Shown here in pieces: positions 11,102-22,196 of a DNA stretch of 64,000 nucleotides; position 1 is the stretch's first letter; every line of letters begins with the position of its first letter. The notes beneath the pieces are model-generated. The model ran no database searches, was not told where the DNA came from, and saw only the letters and a program-made list of their open reading frames with translations. Made by a program: the position numbers and the translations under genes. Origin of the DNA: Platerodrilus igneus (Eukaryota > Arthropoda > Insecta > Coleoptera > Lycidae); contig JARFIW010001104.1 in NCBI GenBank assembly GCA_036346225.1, forward strand, positions 11,434,001 to 11,498,000, given 5' to 3'.

Positions 11102-11819
11102 TGTTACGTGCAAATCGAATTTGCACTTTAACATTTTAGGTTAGGTTTAGTTTTCTTGATGTAGGAAAGTTTCCCGCCATATTTTCAAATATGCAAGACG
11201 CGGGAACATTTTTAAATAGACTGGGCGGGGCTTCCGGTACGTCACAATAGTGAGTTGCGCAAGTGTTTTTATCCCCATAGGGGCAAGGCAATAGTAAAAA
11301 AAGAGTGGGGTCGTGTTTCCGTGACGCGCGGGAATCAGGGCTGTTCTCTTTCTACCTTCAAGTGAAACAGTCGTGCCGGGTGTCGTGTGTTATCTTATTA
11401 TGTAGATTTCCTTATCTTGATTATCTTGTTTTGTCGTTCCTTAATTAACCTATTCCTGTCGTTCCACTGCATATAGGAAACGGAGGTGACCCTAGAGCAG
11501 CCATGACCCCGAGATAAATTGGATGTCCAGCTCTACCAGCAGCAGCGGTGCCGAGGCCACCGTAGCGTGATTTCCTGCCGGTTACCGGATCCTTCACGTG
11601 AGTAGACTCTCTAATTTTTATTGTTTTAATTTTATGTAACCTCTCCTAATTATGGCGCAATATAAATTATCGGTGACGTCATGGTGTATCTTATGAACTT
11701 TGGTAATTGTATTACCGGCTTTTAAGAGCCATCTATCGCCATTTCAATGCACCACCATCTACGTGTAACATTTGGTAACTGCTTTACCGACAAGATAAAC
11801 ATTCAAATCAAGTGTAACA
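11102..11819 (+). repeat. 3' LTR of the Gypsy element
   Basis: This is the direct repeat of 2356-3073 with the same length (718 bp) and the same TGTTAC and GTAACA ends. The splice-donor-like CACGTGAGTA is retained, with GT at 11598. Most differences from the 5' copy fall within the last 25 bp before the terminal GTGTAACA. Confidence 0.95.
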
Positions 11820-12119
11820 ACCTGTTCCATTTTTGTACTTTTATATGTATGGCATTGCATTACACACTGTATTCCTCAGGAAACTAGCCAAAACATTAAT
11901 ATCACTTATGTTTGAGGTTTCTACTGCCGACGTAATATTTACGCCTTCAATAGCTCCGGTTATTAAAGAAATTTTATCAGATTCTGTAAATTTTAGGTTT
12001 AAATCTGGTATCTTTGCAAGATGTTTAAAGTGAAACTCGTATAAACTGTCACCTACTGTAGGTTTATGCATTAAAAGGTCTTGTAATAAATTAAACATAT
12101 TTCGTTTTGAAACGAACAT
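11820..12119 (-). pseudogene. Gag capsid fragment of the split Gypsy relic
   Basis: The minus frame carries GDSLYEFHFKHLAKIPDLNL and then DKISLITGAI. This is the capsid C-terminal pattern of Gypsy gag: SL-x-x-[YF] followed later by a D-x-I-x-x-I-x-G loop. It stops near the complete plus-strand element, on whose other side the same relic's nucleocapsid resumes. The upstream part of this gag is at 12938-13420, separated by inserted DNA. Confidence 0.7.
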
Positions 12120-12135
12120 TCATTGTAATAAATTT

Positions 12136-12802
12136 TTTCGCCTAGCGTATATGAAAATGAATCATATTTGCCCTAAAAAAAGTGACTGAAAGTAAACCTT
12201 TGCCGCCATAGGGCTGCTAAACTCATAACAGCATAATTTTGTAGGTTTTTCACAATCTAGACACCTATGACTATTATCAATAAAAATAAGTCACCATGCT
12301 ACCAGCACCTCAAGTGCCTACAAATTCTGGTATTACTATCCATAATAATGCCCAAATGATAATTAAAAAAAATCTAAGCCGCATGTACGGCTCACAACCA
12401 AACTTAGACATTAAGTTCAACAAATATTACTTACCTTTGTGTTAAATATTTGAAATTTAATTGTTACTCGATATATAAAAAAATTAAATAATAAATAGTA
12501 ATGTGTAAAAATTCGTATTTAAAGTCGAATATCTTGATTAATAATTGAAATATCGAAAAGTGAATAGCGTATTCGTATTCAGCGTAAAAAACTGGATAAG
12601 AATCATATATTATATGTCTTGTAACATCACGGGAACCGTGCAACGAACAGACAGACAGACCGACCGACAGACTAGACCATCTCATTAACCAAACGAAGTT
12701 TGGTTGAAATATCAATTACTATAATAAATAAATACGTCAAATGTTATTAACTTTCTTTATTTTGTGTTATTTTTCTTTTTTTTTCTTTAATGCTAGGCGA
12801 AA
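12136..12802. mobile_element. Probable non-autonomous DNA transposon
   Basis: The gag relic is interrupted by about 820 bp. Within this stretch TTTCGCCTAGC (12136-12146) is repeated inverted as GCTAGGCGAAA (12792-12802), giving an 11-bp terminal inverted repeat around a 667-bp AT-rich body without a gene. The target duplication is not clear, so the family is unassigned. Confidence 0.45.
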
Positions 12803-12810
12803 GACAGTTG

Positions 12811-12932
12811 TGTGTCACACAGGCAAAAATGCATTAGCAGCCCTTAGCTATCAGCTGCCCTCACTCGCTTCGCTCGCTCAGGCAACTAATAGCTGCGGGC
12901 TGCTAATGCTCACTTTTTGCCCTTGTGACACA
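12811..12932. repeat. 122-bp hairpin element
   Basis: TGTGTCACACAGGCAAAAA and GCATTAGCAGCCC on the left are mirrored by GGGCTGCTAATGC and TTTTTGCCCTTGTGACACA on the right, and the pairing continues inward with small gaps. The loop contains CTCACTCGCTTCGCTCGCTC, a motif I recall from small invertebrate foldback repeats. It looks like a short MITE lodged beside the previous element. Confidence 0.7.
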
Positions 12933-12937
12933 ATATA

Positions 12938-13420
12938 CTATTTCCAGTGAAGCCAAGAGTATTGCAACCAACCAACCTCGTTCTTAACAATGTTTTGATA
13001 GAATATAAGTGCTGTACCGTGAAGCTTACGAAGAGCTTGAAAAATAATATTTCGTTCGCTCCAGTTATATAACCTGTGTAAATGTTCGATGACCTCTAAC
13101 CAGCTGTCTACATCGTAAACAGCTGGGTTAAACTCCGGGAGTACAATAGAAGTAAGTAATAACGCATCCTTTGCATTAGGAAATGTGCTACTTACCCCAA
13201 CTGGGTCCATTGTACTAGTAGTTGTACCTGACATAGCCAGAGGTGTATATAAACGAATTCGTATTTTCTTGCCAGAATAGCATGCAACATCGCTATCAGA
13301 TGATCCAGTGGAATAGTTTGAAGCAGGAGATGTAGAATTCCTAAAATGCATAGCTTTTGTCTTTGAATGCCACATCGTGAGATTTCTTCGCCACTTCTGT
13401 TGTTGTTTGCCAATGCACAA
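12938..13420 (-). pseudogene. Gag N-terminal and capsid fragment of the split Gypsy relic
   Basis: About 160 residues are open. The C-terminal half reads VLPEFNPAVYDVDSWLEVIE, then LYNWSERNIIFQALRKLHGTA and IFYQNI. This matches the capsid N-terminal pattern of Gypsy gag (LP-x-F, D-x-x-x-W, then a K-L-x-G-x-A helix). The frame breaks after the WLHW region, where the DNA insertions at 12136-12932 begin. The fragment at 11820-12119 continues the same protein. Confidence 0.75.
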
Positions 13421-13689
13421 TTATATAAACAATCTATTTATTAACCACTATTTACAATGATGCAATTTTACACACTGCCATTGATAATTGTATATTGTAA
13501 GTCATTATTATTGAGTCCCCGTGAATGCTGGAAAACGCTTGCTCCCTCGCTTCCGAGTGAATTCCATGTGTAAGTGTATGCCGGCGGTCCCTCCACTATC
13601 GTTCTGGTTGCAGACCGGGATTTACAACATTATATTATAAATACCTAAGTGCAATAGTACCTAGGAACCTATTCTATTATTATACAAAC
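13421..13689. other. No gene seen
   Basis: This is AT-rich sequence between the gag relic and the solo LTR, without a recognisable frame or repeat. Confidence 0.5.
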
Positions 13690-14459
13690 TGTTACGTGCC
13701 AATAAATTGGCACTAAACATTCCCTAGTTTTAGCTTTGATGTGCGGAAGTTTTCGCGCCTTAAAATTCAAAAGACTCGGTGTGCGTATTTCCGTCACGTC
13801 AAAAGTGGGTTGGGCGAATAATTTCGCGCCGACGCGTGAAAGGACAGAAAAGTGGGTTTTTTTTTCCGATGTGCTCTGTAACGTGGCTTTTTGCCTCTGA
13901 CCTTTGTGAAGAGCGGTTTTGTTCAGGTATCGTATCGTGCCTTTATCTTTATCTATGTAGATTTCCTTGCCTTGCTTATCTGTTTGTCGCCCCTTATACC
14001 TGGTTTTCCTTGTTCATTCCCTACATAGGTAGCAGACAGTTTGAAGCCGCCTAGGGCGAACCGAGTCCACGACCCCGGGAACAAATTGGAGGCCATGCTC
14101 CGCCAACAGCACCGGAGCAGTCACCATCTGTAAACTATCTTAAAGGGGGCTCCAGCCATTTGGAAAGCGTACCCTCCGTAATTGCCTTAAAAGGGGCCAT
14201 CAGCAGCCCTGATGGACGTGCTGACGACATCTATATTTAACCGGAAGGAAGCTGTACCTATTTAGGTAAGTGCCTTGATTGTTATACTGCATTTCGAACA
14301 TTTATTTATTGCGTAATTGCGCATTTAATTTGCGCATTGTGTGACGTCATTGACAGATGGGCGCGCCAAAATCTGTACAAAGATTAGCGTTACCAACTGC
14401 CCGTGCCGTCGCTTATTCCGCGCTTGCGCGATGTAATTATGAACTTTTAAAGTGTAAGA
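13690..14459 (+). mobile_element. Solo LTR, 770 bp, target duplication AAAC
   Basis: It begins TGTTACGTGCC and ends GTGTAAGA, a one-base change from the GTAACA end of the related LTR at 2356. AAAC precedes it (13686-13689) and follows it (14460-14463). Internal landmarks are shared with the 2356 LTR in the same order: GTAGATTTCCTT, a CCTAG..GAC..CCC..GAAATT-like segment, a splice-donor match TTTAGGTAAGTG (GT at 14266) and TGACGTCA (about 14342). A solo LTR is the product of recombination between the two LTRs of a full element. Confidence 0.85.
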
Positions 14460-15699
14460 AAACATAAAAACATACAATTCAGCATTAAGTCACAACTTTA
14501 CAGATATCTGCTTTTTTGCAAATTTCTTTTAGGGCGCATTTATTTATATAAGTTGTTACTTGTATTTGAAGCATTAAGTTTTAAATTTGAAATTACCTAA
14601 AAGGAATGAGAATCCCATAACAAAATAAGGTTGCATCGGCTAACTACAGCAATAAATGACAGAAGATGAAACAAAATTGAGTAATGATCAAAATTTTATC
14701 TAGGTGCGACTTCAAGCTACGTTATTACTGGCACTTACCTTGTTAGGTTTTCAATCCGTCAAGTTTAGAGATCGTCAATTACGTCTAGTTCTAATAGTAT
14801 TTTCTCTGAACATGTAACCTAGGGAATTGTTAATTACGAGGTATTTGCTTGGTGAAATGGATTTCCTTACAAAAGGTCACATATATGTTTGCACCATAGA
14901 ATAATAATCGCTTCGCAAAGAAGTGACACTTTATATTCCTTTGTTTTTCATATACCAAAAATACATGAGCTTCAGCCATTATTCTGTAGGTAGGTATCGT
15001 CATAAAATAATAACACATCCTCTTTTATTATTATTTTTTGGTAGGTACACAGATGCAGAAAGAAATTTAAAAAAGTTTGGTTAGAAATCGCTTTAAACAT
15101 GTAAATTGATTGTATGCATAACTGCATAAATGTATGCTCTAATGATATGAAATTGTTAGAAATCATTAGAATAAATTCAAAAAGTGTGCATATGCATAGT
15201 CAGAGCAATTATTTTTAATCTCCTACCCTTACAAGAGTTCGAACATTAGAAGAGTCACTGAATAGTATTGAATTATCAATAACATATTTACATATAATAC
15301 AATAACACTAATGAATTTATTTAATTAAGCGAGATTACAAAGTATAACAAGCATAGCACAATAAATTAAACAATAAAACAAGGGTGTGTAGAATCCGAGA
15401 CGTTGGAGGTTATTCATACTAAAGTCGAGAATCACTTGCACACATTGGCAAACAAATAAGTAGATTTTAATATCAATGTACCATAATTAGACATTAATTA
15501 AAGCATTCATTTAAGTAAATAAAACACATGTCTAATACTGCCAGGATTATTGATTTTGAATTTACACAAACACTAGGCTGAGTTAAGATGCAGAAAGCAA
15601 AATGAATTTCAACATGCTTGATTATACAAGTTAATTTCTGTTTAATTTTATAACAAGTTACATTTATATGAAAAATTAACAACTATTATTACAACATTT
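14460..15699. other. AT-rich DNA, no gene seen
   Basis: Several short frames exist, but none shows a domain, a codon pattern or a neighbour that supports coding. No repeat boundary was recognised. Confidence 0.5.
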
Positions 15700-16457
15700 T
15701 CTAACAGCTAGAAATTCTGGAAATCCGATTGGTTGAACAATCAACTGAGGAGAAACGTTAACATTTTTTTTTAGTAGATACTTCTAACTGCTGCTTGAAA
15801 GTTTCCTCTTGTTTTAGATTTTACAATGCATTGCTTTTTATAGCTGCGTTGGAGTAGTTTGATTGATAAGAAGTGTCTTCCTTAGACTGATTTCTTTTCC
15901 AGTAAGCTGTGGATTTATTAAGGTCTTTTAAACTATCGATGACCATCTGCTTCTTTCTACACGATGAACTTATTACCAAAATTCTTGATGTACTCGAATC
16001 TGGGGATTCCTGTATAAATTTCCTTCATCAGTATCTGGCCCACGTTCAAAGTTTGCCCTACCTAACAGGTTTATTGGATCTATTGCATCATCAGACCTTC
16101 TATTGTTATTATCGAAATCGTTAGAACTAGGTTTAATGCAGAACTATCTGCAATTACTTTTAATGAAATGAAGTTTTTTTCATTAAACTTCTTTGTTTAT
16201 GTGCTAACTTTGAAGATGCAGTGTAGCTACTTATTGTGTCCAAAGGTATTATGTTGCCTTTGGTTTTATCAAAATTTAACAATTACTGTTTCTGGAAATT
16301 TTACTGGTTTAACAATCAATGCAGGAGAAACATTAACACTTTTACTACGGTTTCTTTTAGGAGATACTTTTGTATCTTTCTCTAAGCCAACAGTGCATGA
16401 CAGTGGGCTTGTTAAACTAGACAATGAAGTTGCTTTTGAAACATCTTTTGCAGCCAA
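15700..16457 (-). pseudogene. Unrecognised coding relic with a duplicated motif
   Basis: The minus strand encodes two diverged copies of one short motif, VNVSPALIVKPVKFPE (about 16285-16345) and VNVSPQLIVQPIGFPE (about 15712-15770). Each is preceded by a Ser/Lys-rich stretch (KRNRSKS and EVSTKK). Around 15830-16120 further polar coding-like sequence appears in two frames, suggesting frameshifts. It adjoins the RT end of the Copia relic and may have been copied into it or be a piece of a host or element gene. I do not recognise the family and assign no function. Confidence 0.35.
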
Positions 16458-16504
16458 TTCAGCTTTTACAAAATTGAGACAAACCTTACTTTTTGATAAA
16501 ATAA

Positions 16505-17060
16505 GTAAATCGTCTACATAGATTAAAAGAAATGTATGATTAGTAAAATATAAGCATGGGTCGTTTTTAGAACGTTGGAAACCTAATTTTAATAGATCGC
16601 TATCTCACAACACTTTAGAGCTTGCCTTAACCCATAAAGAGATTTTTTCAACTTACATACTGAATCCTCAGTTTGTGTTTCTAATCCTTCTGATTGAAAC
16701 ATATAAACTGGCTCTTGCAGAATGCCATAAACAAATACTGACTTGATATCTAGCTTCTGGACAAACAAGTCATATTCAACATATAACGCTAATAATACAC
16801 TTAATGTAGTCATTCGAGCTACAGGTGCATACACATCTTCGTTTAAAGTGCTCTGTAAGAACCCACGTGTCACCAGCCGTGCCTTCAAAATCAGTTCATC
16901 ATTTACCTCCTTTATACGAAACACCCACTTTGAAGCAATGATTTCAGTTCTTTCAACTTTAGGTACTAAAGTCCAAGTATGATTTTCATCAAATGATTTT
17001 AGTTCTTCACGAATTGCTTCTTTCCAACCACTATCTGTTACGGTTTCTTGATAAGATATG
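16505..17060 (-). pseudogene. Copia reverse transcriptase fragment
   Basis: The frame starts with GWKEAIREELKSF and TWTLVPKVE, the Copia RT entry, then LKARLVTRGFLQ, DVYAPVARMTTLSVLLAL, KLDIKSVFVYGILQEPVYM and CKLKKSLYGLRQA. The catalytic YVDDLLILSK lies at about 16500-16525. One or more frame changes separate the blocks, and the sequence loses RT homology after the YVDD box. Confidence 0.9.
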
Positions 17061-17289
17061 GTATAAGATAAGGTATGTCAAAAAGGAAGTTTACAGCTAA
17101 TAAAGCGACATTAACTTGAGCTTCTGGATCATAGTCTGTCATAATCGTACAATTTTGCTTGTAGCCTTCTAGTTATTTCGCTTTTTCTTTATTGATCCGT
17201 TTTGTCTTCTTCATGAGTTTTTTTCCGGTTTTCATTACTTCATCTGTGTCTTTAAATTATTCCTGATTTTTAAAAATTGGTTCCGGTTG

Positions 17290-18328
17290 GAGTATCAATT
17301 ACCAATATTTTCTTCTCAAATGTAACTTCATCAAATACTATGTTTCCTGCTTGAATAATTTTCCATTTACTTGGATCCCATAAACGGTATCCATTATCGG
17401 TATAGCCAACTAATATCATTTTTTTGCTTCGTGAATCAAGATTTGAACAGCTGTCTTCTTTTGGTATTAAACAATATGCTGAACAACCACACAGTTTGAC
17501 TTTTCCTAAGTTAGGCTTCTGATTGTAGCATATTTCTGTTGGTGTGCTTTTAAAAGATATAGCACTAGTTTAAATACGGTTCGTAAAATATACTGCTACC
17601 CTAACAGCTTCACCCCCGAATGATTTGTCTAGGTCACAATCAAAAATTAAATACCTTGCTTTTTCCATAGTAGCGCGATTATATTTTTCTGCCACTCCAT
17701 TCTGTTCTGGATTTGTTGACATTGTATACTAAATTTGTATACCTTGTTTTACAAAATAATCTTTAAAAGCATATGAGGCATATTCACCACCATTGTCGCA
17801 CCGTATACGTTCTATATTTGTGTTAAATTTCGATTGTACAAGTTTAACATATTCTATAAATTTGTCTTTAAGTTCACTTTTATTTTCAATTAAATAACAA
17901 TACTAAAATGTGAATAGTGGTCACTAAATGTTATAAAATACCTTTCCATCATACGTTTCTGGATTTATTGGACCACACAAATCGCTAGATATAACTTCCA
18001 ACAATTGCTTTGCTTTCCTGTCTTCGTTAAGAAGAGAAATCGGCAGCTTGACTGTTCATCTTGCAGACATATTTCACATACACCAGACGGCCGATATTTT
18101 GAAGAGTGACCCATTCGTCTATGCATTAGTATGCCATCTTCTGTGGCAACTTGCACATTTGTTGATGGTTTTGAGACTATAAATGTTACCATGTATAGAT
18201 CTCAAGAGAGCTTACCTTCAAGCAACATTTTTGTTCCAATCATAATCACAACTTGCTTCTTTTTGAATAGTACACTAAACCGGGCTTCTTCTAACTTTTT
18301 AACGGACAACAGATTGTGAGAGAGATTT
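17290..18328 (-). pseudogene. Copia integrase and pre-integrase fragment
   Basis: The pre-integrase zinc region shows HRRMGHSS and CEICLQ. The integrase core shows FSDHYSHF with the first catalytic Asp, RCDNGGEY with the second, and NPEQNGVAEKYNR with the Glu. Downstream are KSTPTE and GYTDNGYRLWDPSK, standard Copia landmarks. At least three internal stops or shifts are visible. A solo LTR begins directly upstream at 18329-18901. Confidence 0.9.
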
Positions 18329-18901
18329 TGTTACATGCCGAAAATCGACTATGTATCATATTTAGATTAATTATAAATGTGACTAAATTCCCGCCACTAT
18401 TTAAAAATAGACTTGTTCATTTCCGTCATTTCAAACAGTTGCGTTTGCGCAAAAGAATGCGCAGGCGCGGAGTAATGGGCAAGTGCGCGGTTTGCGACAC
18501 GACGTTTACCTGTGTCGTGTTTTTTTGTCTTTTCTCTTTTTTAGGATGTAGGTTCCCTTGTATCTTTATCTTCAAGTACCTTTACCTGTATCCTTGTTGC
18601 CTTACCTACGAACGACGAAAGAGGAAGACAAATAAATTTGGATCAACAATGGCGTGACGCAACCCACCCGGAAACAACGAGATGGCCTGAGATTAACTGC
18701 AAGGCGCGTTTTAAGTGAGTACTTTGCTTTATTTACATTTTAAAGTGCAAATTGTATCATTGTAAATGTGTTTGGTATGTGATACAATTTGACACGTAAT
18801 TATGTCATAATATTAACTATTGCGCAATATTGTGAACGTGGACTGTAACAGTGTTGCCAACTGTAGCAGTGGTGCCGAATACGTATGCGGGAAATATAAC
18901 A
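18329..18901 (+). mobile_element. Solo LTR, 573 bp, target duplication ATTT
   Basis: It starts TGTTACATGCCG and ends ATATAACA. ATTT occurs at 18325-18328 and again at 18902-18905. It contains the donor-like TTAAGTGAGTAC (GT at 18715). It lies between the Copia integrase and protease relics, so it postdates that element. The start resembles the LTR at 19386, which shares TGTTACATGCC and CTATGTATCATG-like sequence. Confidence 0.88.
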
Positions 18902-19133
18902 ATTTTCACAAACCCACACATTCTTTATAGTGACTTTTGTGCCTAATTGTTTTTAACTGCAAATCGCATTCCTTACTTGCTGTTATAGTCTCACCTTTCT
19001 TTGCTATATTTATTCCATGATGGACAACACGATCATTTTCTAAAAAATCGACAAAACTAGCACTAATGAGGTGATTAGTGGCACTACTGTCAACAACAAA
19101 TTGTATTTTATTCAGTTGAAAATCATCACTTTC
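18902..19133 (-). pseudogene. Copia protease fragment
   Basis: The minus frame contains IQFVVDSSATNHLISA, matching the Copia aspartic protease signature (usually D-S-G-A-x-x-H-[LM]) with Ser in place of the catalytic Gly. It is followed by FVDFLEN and KKGETITASKECDL, a typical Copia protease C-terminal half. Confidence 0.8.
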
Positions 19134-19385
19134 CTAGCTTTCGTTGAATGTGGTTAAAAATGAAATTTCCTGTTCAGGCTTAGATTCAGCTACATTGACT
19201 TTATTACTTTGAACTTTGTCACGTGCGTTCTTTGGACATTGATACCTTTTGTGCCCTAGCACACCACAACAGAGGCACTTAAATGGAAAATATTCCTTTT
19301 TATATGATTTGTTTCCATTTGTAGATGGCTTCTTATAGTGGTTCCAATTATTTCGTTTGTAGCCAATAAACACGACATAGTTGCT
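19134..19385 (-). pseudogene. Copia gag nucleocapsid fragment
   Basis: About 79 residues include the zinc knuckle CLCCGVLGHKRYQC, a perfect C-x2-C-x4-H-x4-C, preceded by the basic stretch NNWNHYKKPSTNGNKSYKK. Upstream residues of the same frame (LLMKDARQNINKGPSDTSN) lie beyond the inserted LTR at about 19952-20010. This shows that the LTR interrupts a once-continuous frame. Confidence 0.8.
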
Positions 19386-19947
19386 TGTTACATGCCTAGC
19401 TGGCTATGTATCATGTTTTAGGTTTAGAGATACATTTGTATGTTAATTGCAGCGTATTTTTTAAATAATACGCTAACTTCCGTCGTCGCTGACAGTCGAG
19501 TCTGCGCAGATGGAATGCGGATGTACGCGTGTCGAGGAAGCGACATTAAGCGACGAGACATGGACTAAGCAACAAGTATCTAAGTGCGCGGTAGTTTTTT
19601 TAAAGAAAAAGGTATGTAGTTTCCTTTTACCTCTACCCCTATCGTTCCGCTACTTATTTCCTTTAAACCCCTTTGAGATGCAATAGAAGTTACGTGACAA
19701 ATAATAATTTGATGTTTAACACGGCGAAATCACGACAACCCTTAACCACGTGGTGAACCCTGAGATAAAGTTCCGAGATACACATCACGTAAGTAATTTG
19801 ATTTTTACCTAAATTGTGCATGCAAATTGACTTAGACAGCGATTGCATCATCCGGTAAAAACGTGATCTGTAGATGTTATAACAATGGCGTTAGATCCAT
19901 GCCTAACGTGTAAAAATAGCGCGTAAATTACAGCGGGAAATGTAACA
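19386..19947 (+). mobile_element. Solo LTR, 562 bp, target duplication TGCT
   Basis: It starts TGTTACATGCC and ends GAAATGTAACA, and TGCT stands at 19382-19385 and 19948-19951. A donor-like CATCACGTAAGTAA has its GT at 19799. The insertion lies within the Copia gag relic, whose minus-strand frame resumes on both sides. Confidence 0.9.
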
Positions 19948-20010
19948 TGCTAGTATCACTTGGACCTTTATTTATATTTTGTCTAGCATCTTTCATCAAC
20001 AACTAATAAG

Positions 20011-22196
20011 TACAGTACTAAAACGCACGTTTGCTTTTTCATGTTTTAGTAATAAATCCTACTTTTGGTCATAAATACCAAAGGTTCAGAACAAAAAGTA
20101 GACAACATAATTTCTTAAAGGTATTTCACAAAAAGAAAGATATAGATAATTATTTACTTTATAAAGGTGAGATAGAATAACATCTCGGAGATAATTGCAG
20201 AGAGAAAAATAAATACCTAACCATTTATGGGTTAGATTATTGTTTCGGTACGATTAAATTTCGAAGACAGTTTTTACGAGAAAGATTGGGGCTCGAAACG
20301 TTAACCAGGTAAGCTAAAATCTTTAAGATATTTTACTGGAAAAGGTAATTAACCATTTATGGTCATATATTAATTAGGTAAAATGAAAATTCCCAGATAA
20401 CTTCAAGGCGAAAGATAAACACTAAACATTAATGATTTAATTTAATAATCAACATAAGATAATGTATTAAGGAAAAATTTTAAAGAAAAGATAACGTAAA
20501 ACCTAATTTTTGGTTTGGAAGCTTTATACTTGTAAAGACACACCGCTCCTTCTATAAATATAACACAAAAAAAGACTCCCGAGGGAATAGAGTGATCCCG
20601 TAGGAACTTGAAATGGGGTTTTTGCTCATGCCCTCCAAAAGAAGAAGTTCTATGAAGCGGTACCTGTTCATACGAACAGCATGAGGGACCAGATAGAAAG
20701 GGGATACAATCCCTATATCCTGGAGTCGATTAAGAGGCAATCGGTACACAAGCCAAATCAGATAGCAAATTTACTGTTGACGGCTTTAATGTACATCAGC
20801 GAAAGACAGTGGCGATACACAGCTAGAAGGAGGTTCCCCACGCCCGCGGCCCAATGTTGTGAACAATAACCCTCCAACTATGCAGCGGCTTAGAAAGTAA
20901 ACGGAAAAAATAAAAGATAAAGAAAAGATAAAATAAGAAGGTGAATGTGTTACGCTTTATTTTTAAATCTTCAGGTATTAGATAATTAATTTAGATTTAG
21001 GGACTTTTTAGAACTCGGTGTGGAAAATTCTCCGTCTATTACCAAAAATTCGTTGTTGTCGTGAAAACAACGCTTTATTAGTGTTCGTACAGTTGTTGAC
21101 GTCATTAATTTATCTCTGCGGTCGTAAGCATGCTGACATAACGTTTTTGTACATGTGAAGCAGTTCATTTCCCATCAACGCAAGCGGAGGTGCGTCAATC
21201 TCGGCTGGAGGGGAGAGACGTTTAATGTGAGAATCGCAACATAGCTCGAAGATTACCGTACTGACTTCCGCAGAGAAAACATTACCGTACCACCTGCCGT
21301 ATAGTGCTGTCGTGAGTTCTTCGTTTTCGTTGTAACCCTTCTACCCCATCCTTATCGTATCGTCCAGCGAGGCACCTCCAGCAGAAACAGATAACAAAAA
21401 CAACGGCAACAGCAGAGAACCACCCCTGAAGAAGACAGTCACACTCTAGGTGGATTTTCCGGGTTTTATTGGGAGACGGTTGTTCGTATTATTTATTGGG
21501 GCTTTACAGCAACCAGGCAGAAGAGAAATGACTCGCATTAAACAGTAGCGATAGAAAAAACGGTGGATAGCAAAGCACTACTTGTTCTCCCAAAGTAAAG
21601 TCAGTAGCCCGGAGTGGGGGAACACCACTCTTATGTAATGAACGGTTGTTTCGGGATTATGACTGGTCCACTAGAGGAAAAAATAAGTTTGAAAACGGAG
21701 ACAGAGGGGTAAAAAAATTAGAGTTATAGGATAAGCATCCTTAAGAAAGAGTAGAAACTAGACAATGTTCCTATTACAGCAGTTGGTCTGGAGGACCACC
21801 TACAGTGTTAACGATAAGATAAGACCTACATCACGTAGATACTTAAAAACAACTAGGCTCCAAATGAGACCTAGACAAATCATCTTCGTACCAGGTGTAA
21901 TCACTGCAATAAGAAAATCAAATAAAGGTAAAGTAATCAGCTCAAATATACCCATACAATAATTTCAAATCATAACTACCATTAACACAGCGATAATTGT
22001 ACGATAGACAGTTAATTGAAAATAAGGACAGCAAATTTTTTACTAAAACCACAACATAAGAAATAATATTTGAAACGACAAAAGTGATAACCCCTCGCCC
22101 ACACTTTCAGGAAAAACAAAAAATGCATTTACATTCCTATGATATAAACGTGATTGATAATGAAAATTGTAAGAAATGATTGAAATATATGCGTAA
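20011..22196. other. Intergenic or old-repeat DNA, no gene seen
   Basis: No domain-bearing frame is visible. Between about 21180 and 21620 the sequence is more GC-balanced and contains a run rich in AGCAGAAACAGATAACAAAAAC-type simple sequence. It could be the untranslated leader of an undetected element, but no boundary supports that. Confidence 0.45.

Larger units (their letters stand above)
2356..11819 (+). mobile_element. Complete Ty3/Gypsy LTR retrotransposon, 9.46 kb
   Basis: Two 718-bp direct repeats (2356-3073 and 11102-11819) bound a gag-pol region in the order gag, protease, RT, RNase H, integrase. Both LTRs begin TGTTAC and end GTAACA, the expected inverted ends. The sequence ACCT stands immediately before the left LTR (2352-2355) and immediately after the right LTR (11820-11823), a 4-bp target duplication typical of Gypsy integration. 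By eye the LTRs differ at about 14 positions (~98% identity), half of them clustered in the last 25 bp. Gag is open, whereas pol contains a frameshift and two nonsense codons, so this copy cannot act alone. About 2.7 kb of noncoding DNA follows pol, with no recognisable envelope gene. The stretch just before the right LTR is pyrimidine-rich rather than an obvious polypurine tract, which is odd. Confidence 0.95.
16500..20010 (-). mobile_element. Ty1/Copia relic interrupted by two solo LTRs
   Basis: Reading the minus strand from high to low coordinates gives a gag zinc knuckle, protease, GAG-pre-integrase and integrase, then RT. The order with integrase before RT defines Ty1/Copia. The body is broken by solo LTRs at 18329-18901 and 19386-19947, each with its own target duplication, so both insertions came later. 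RNase H and both Copia LTRs were not found. Frameshifts and stops are frequent. Confidence 0.85.

Noticed and set aside
20681..20869. 62-residue plus frame as a small gene
   Set aside because: Composition is unremarkable, a minus frame overlaps, and no supporting signal was found.
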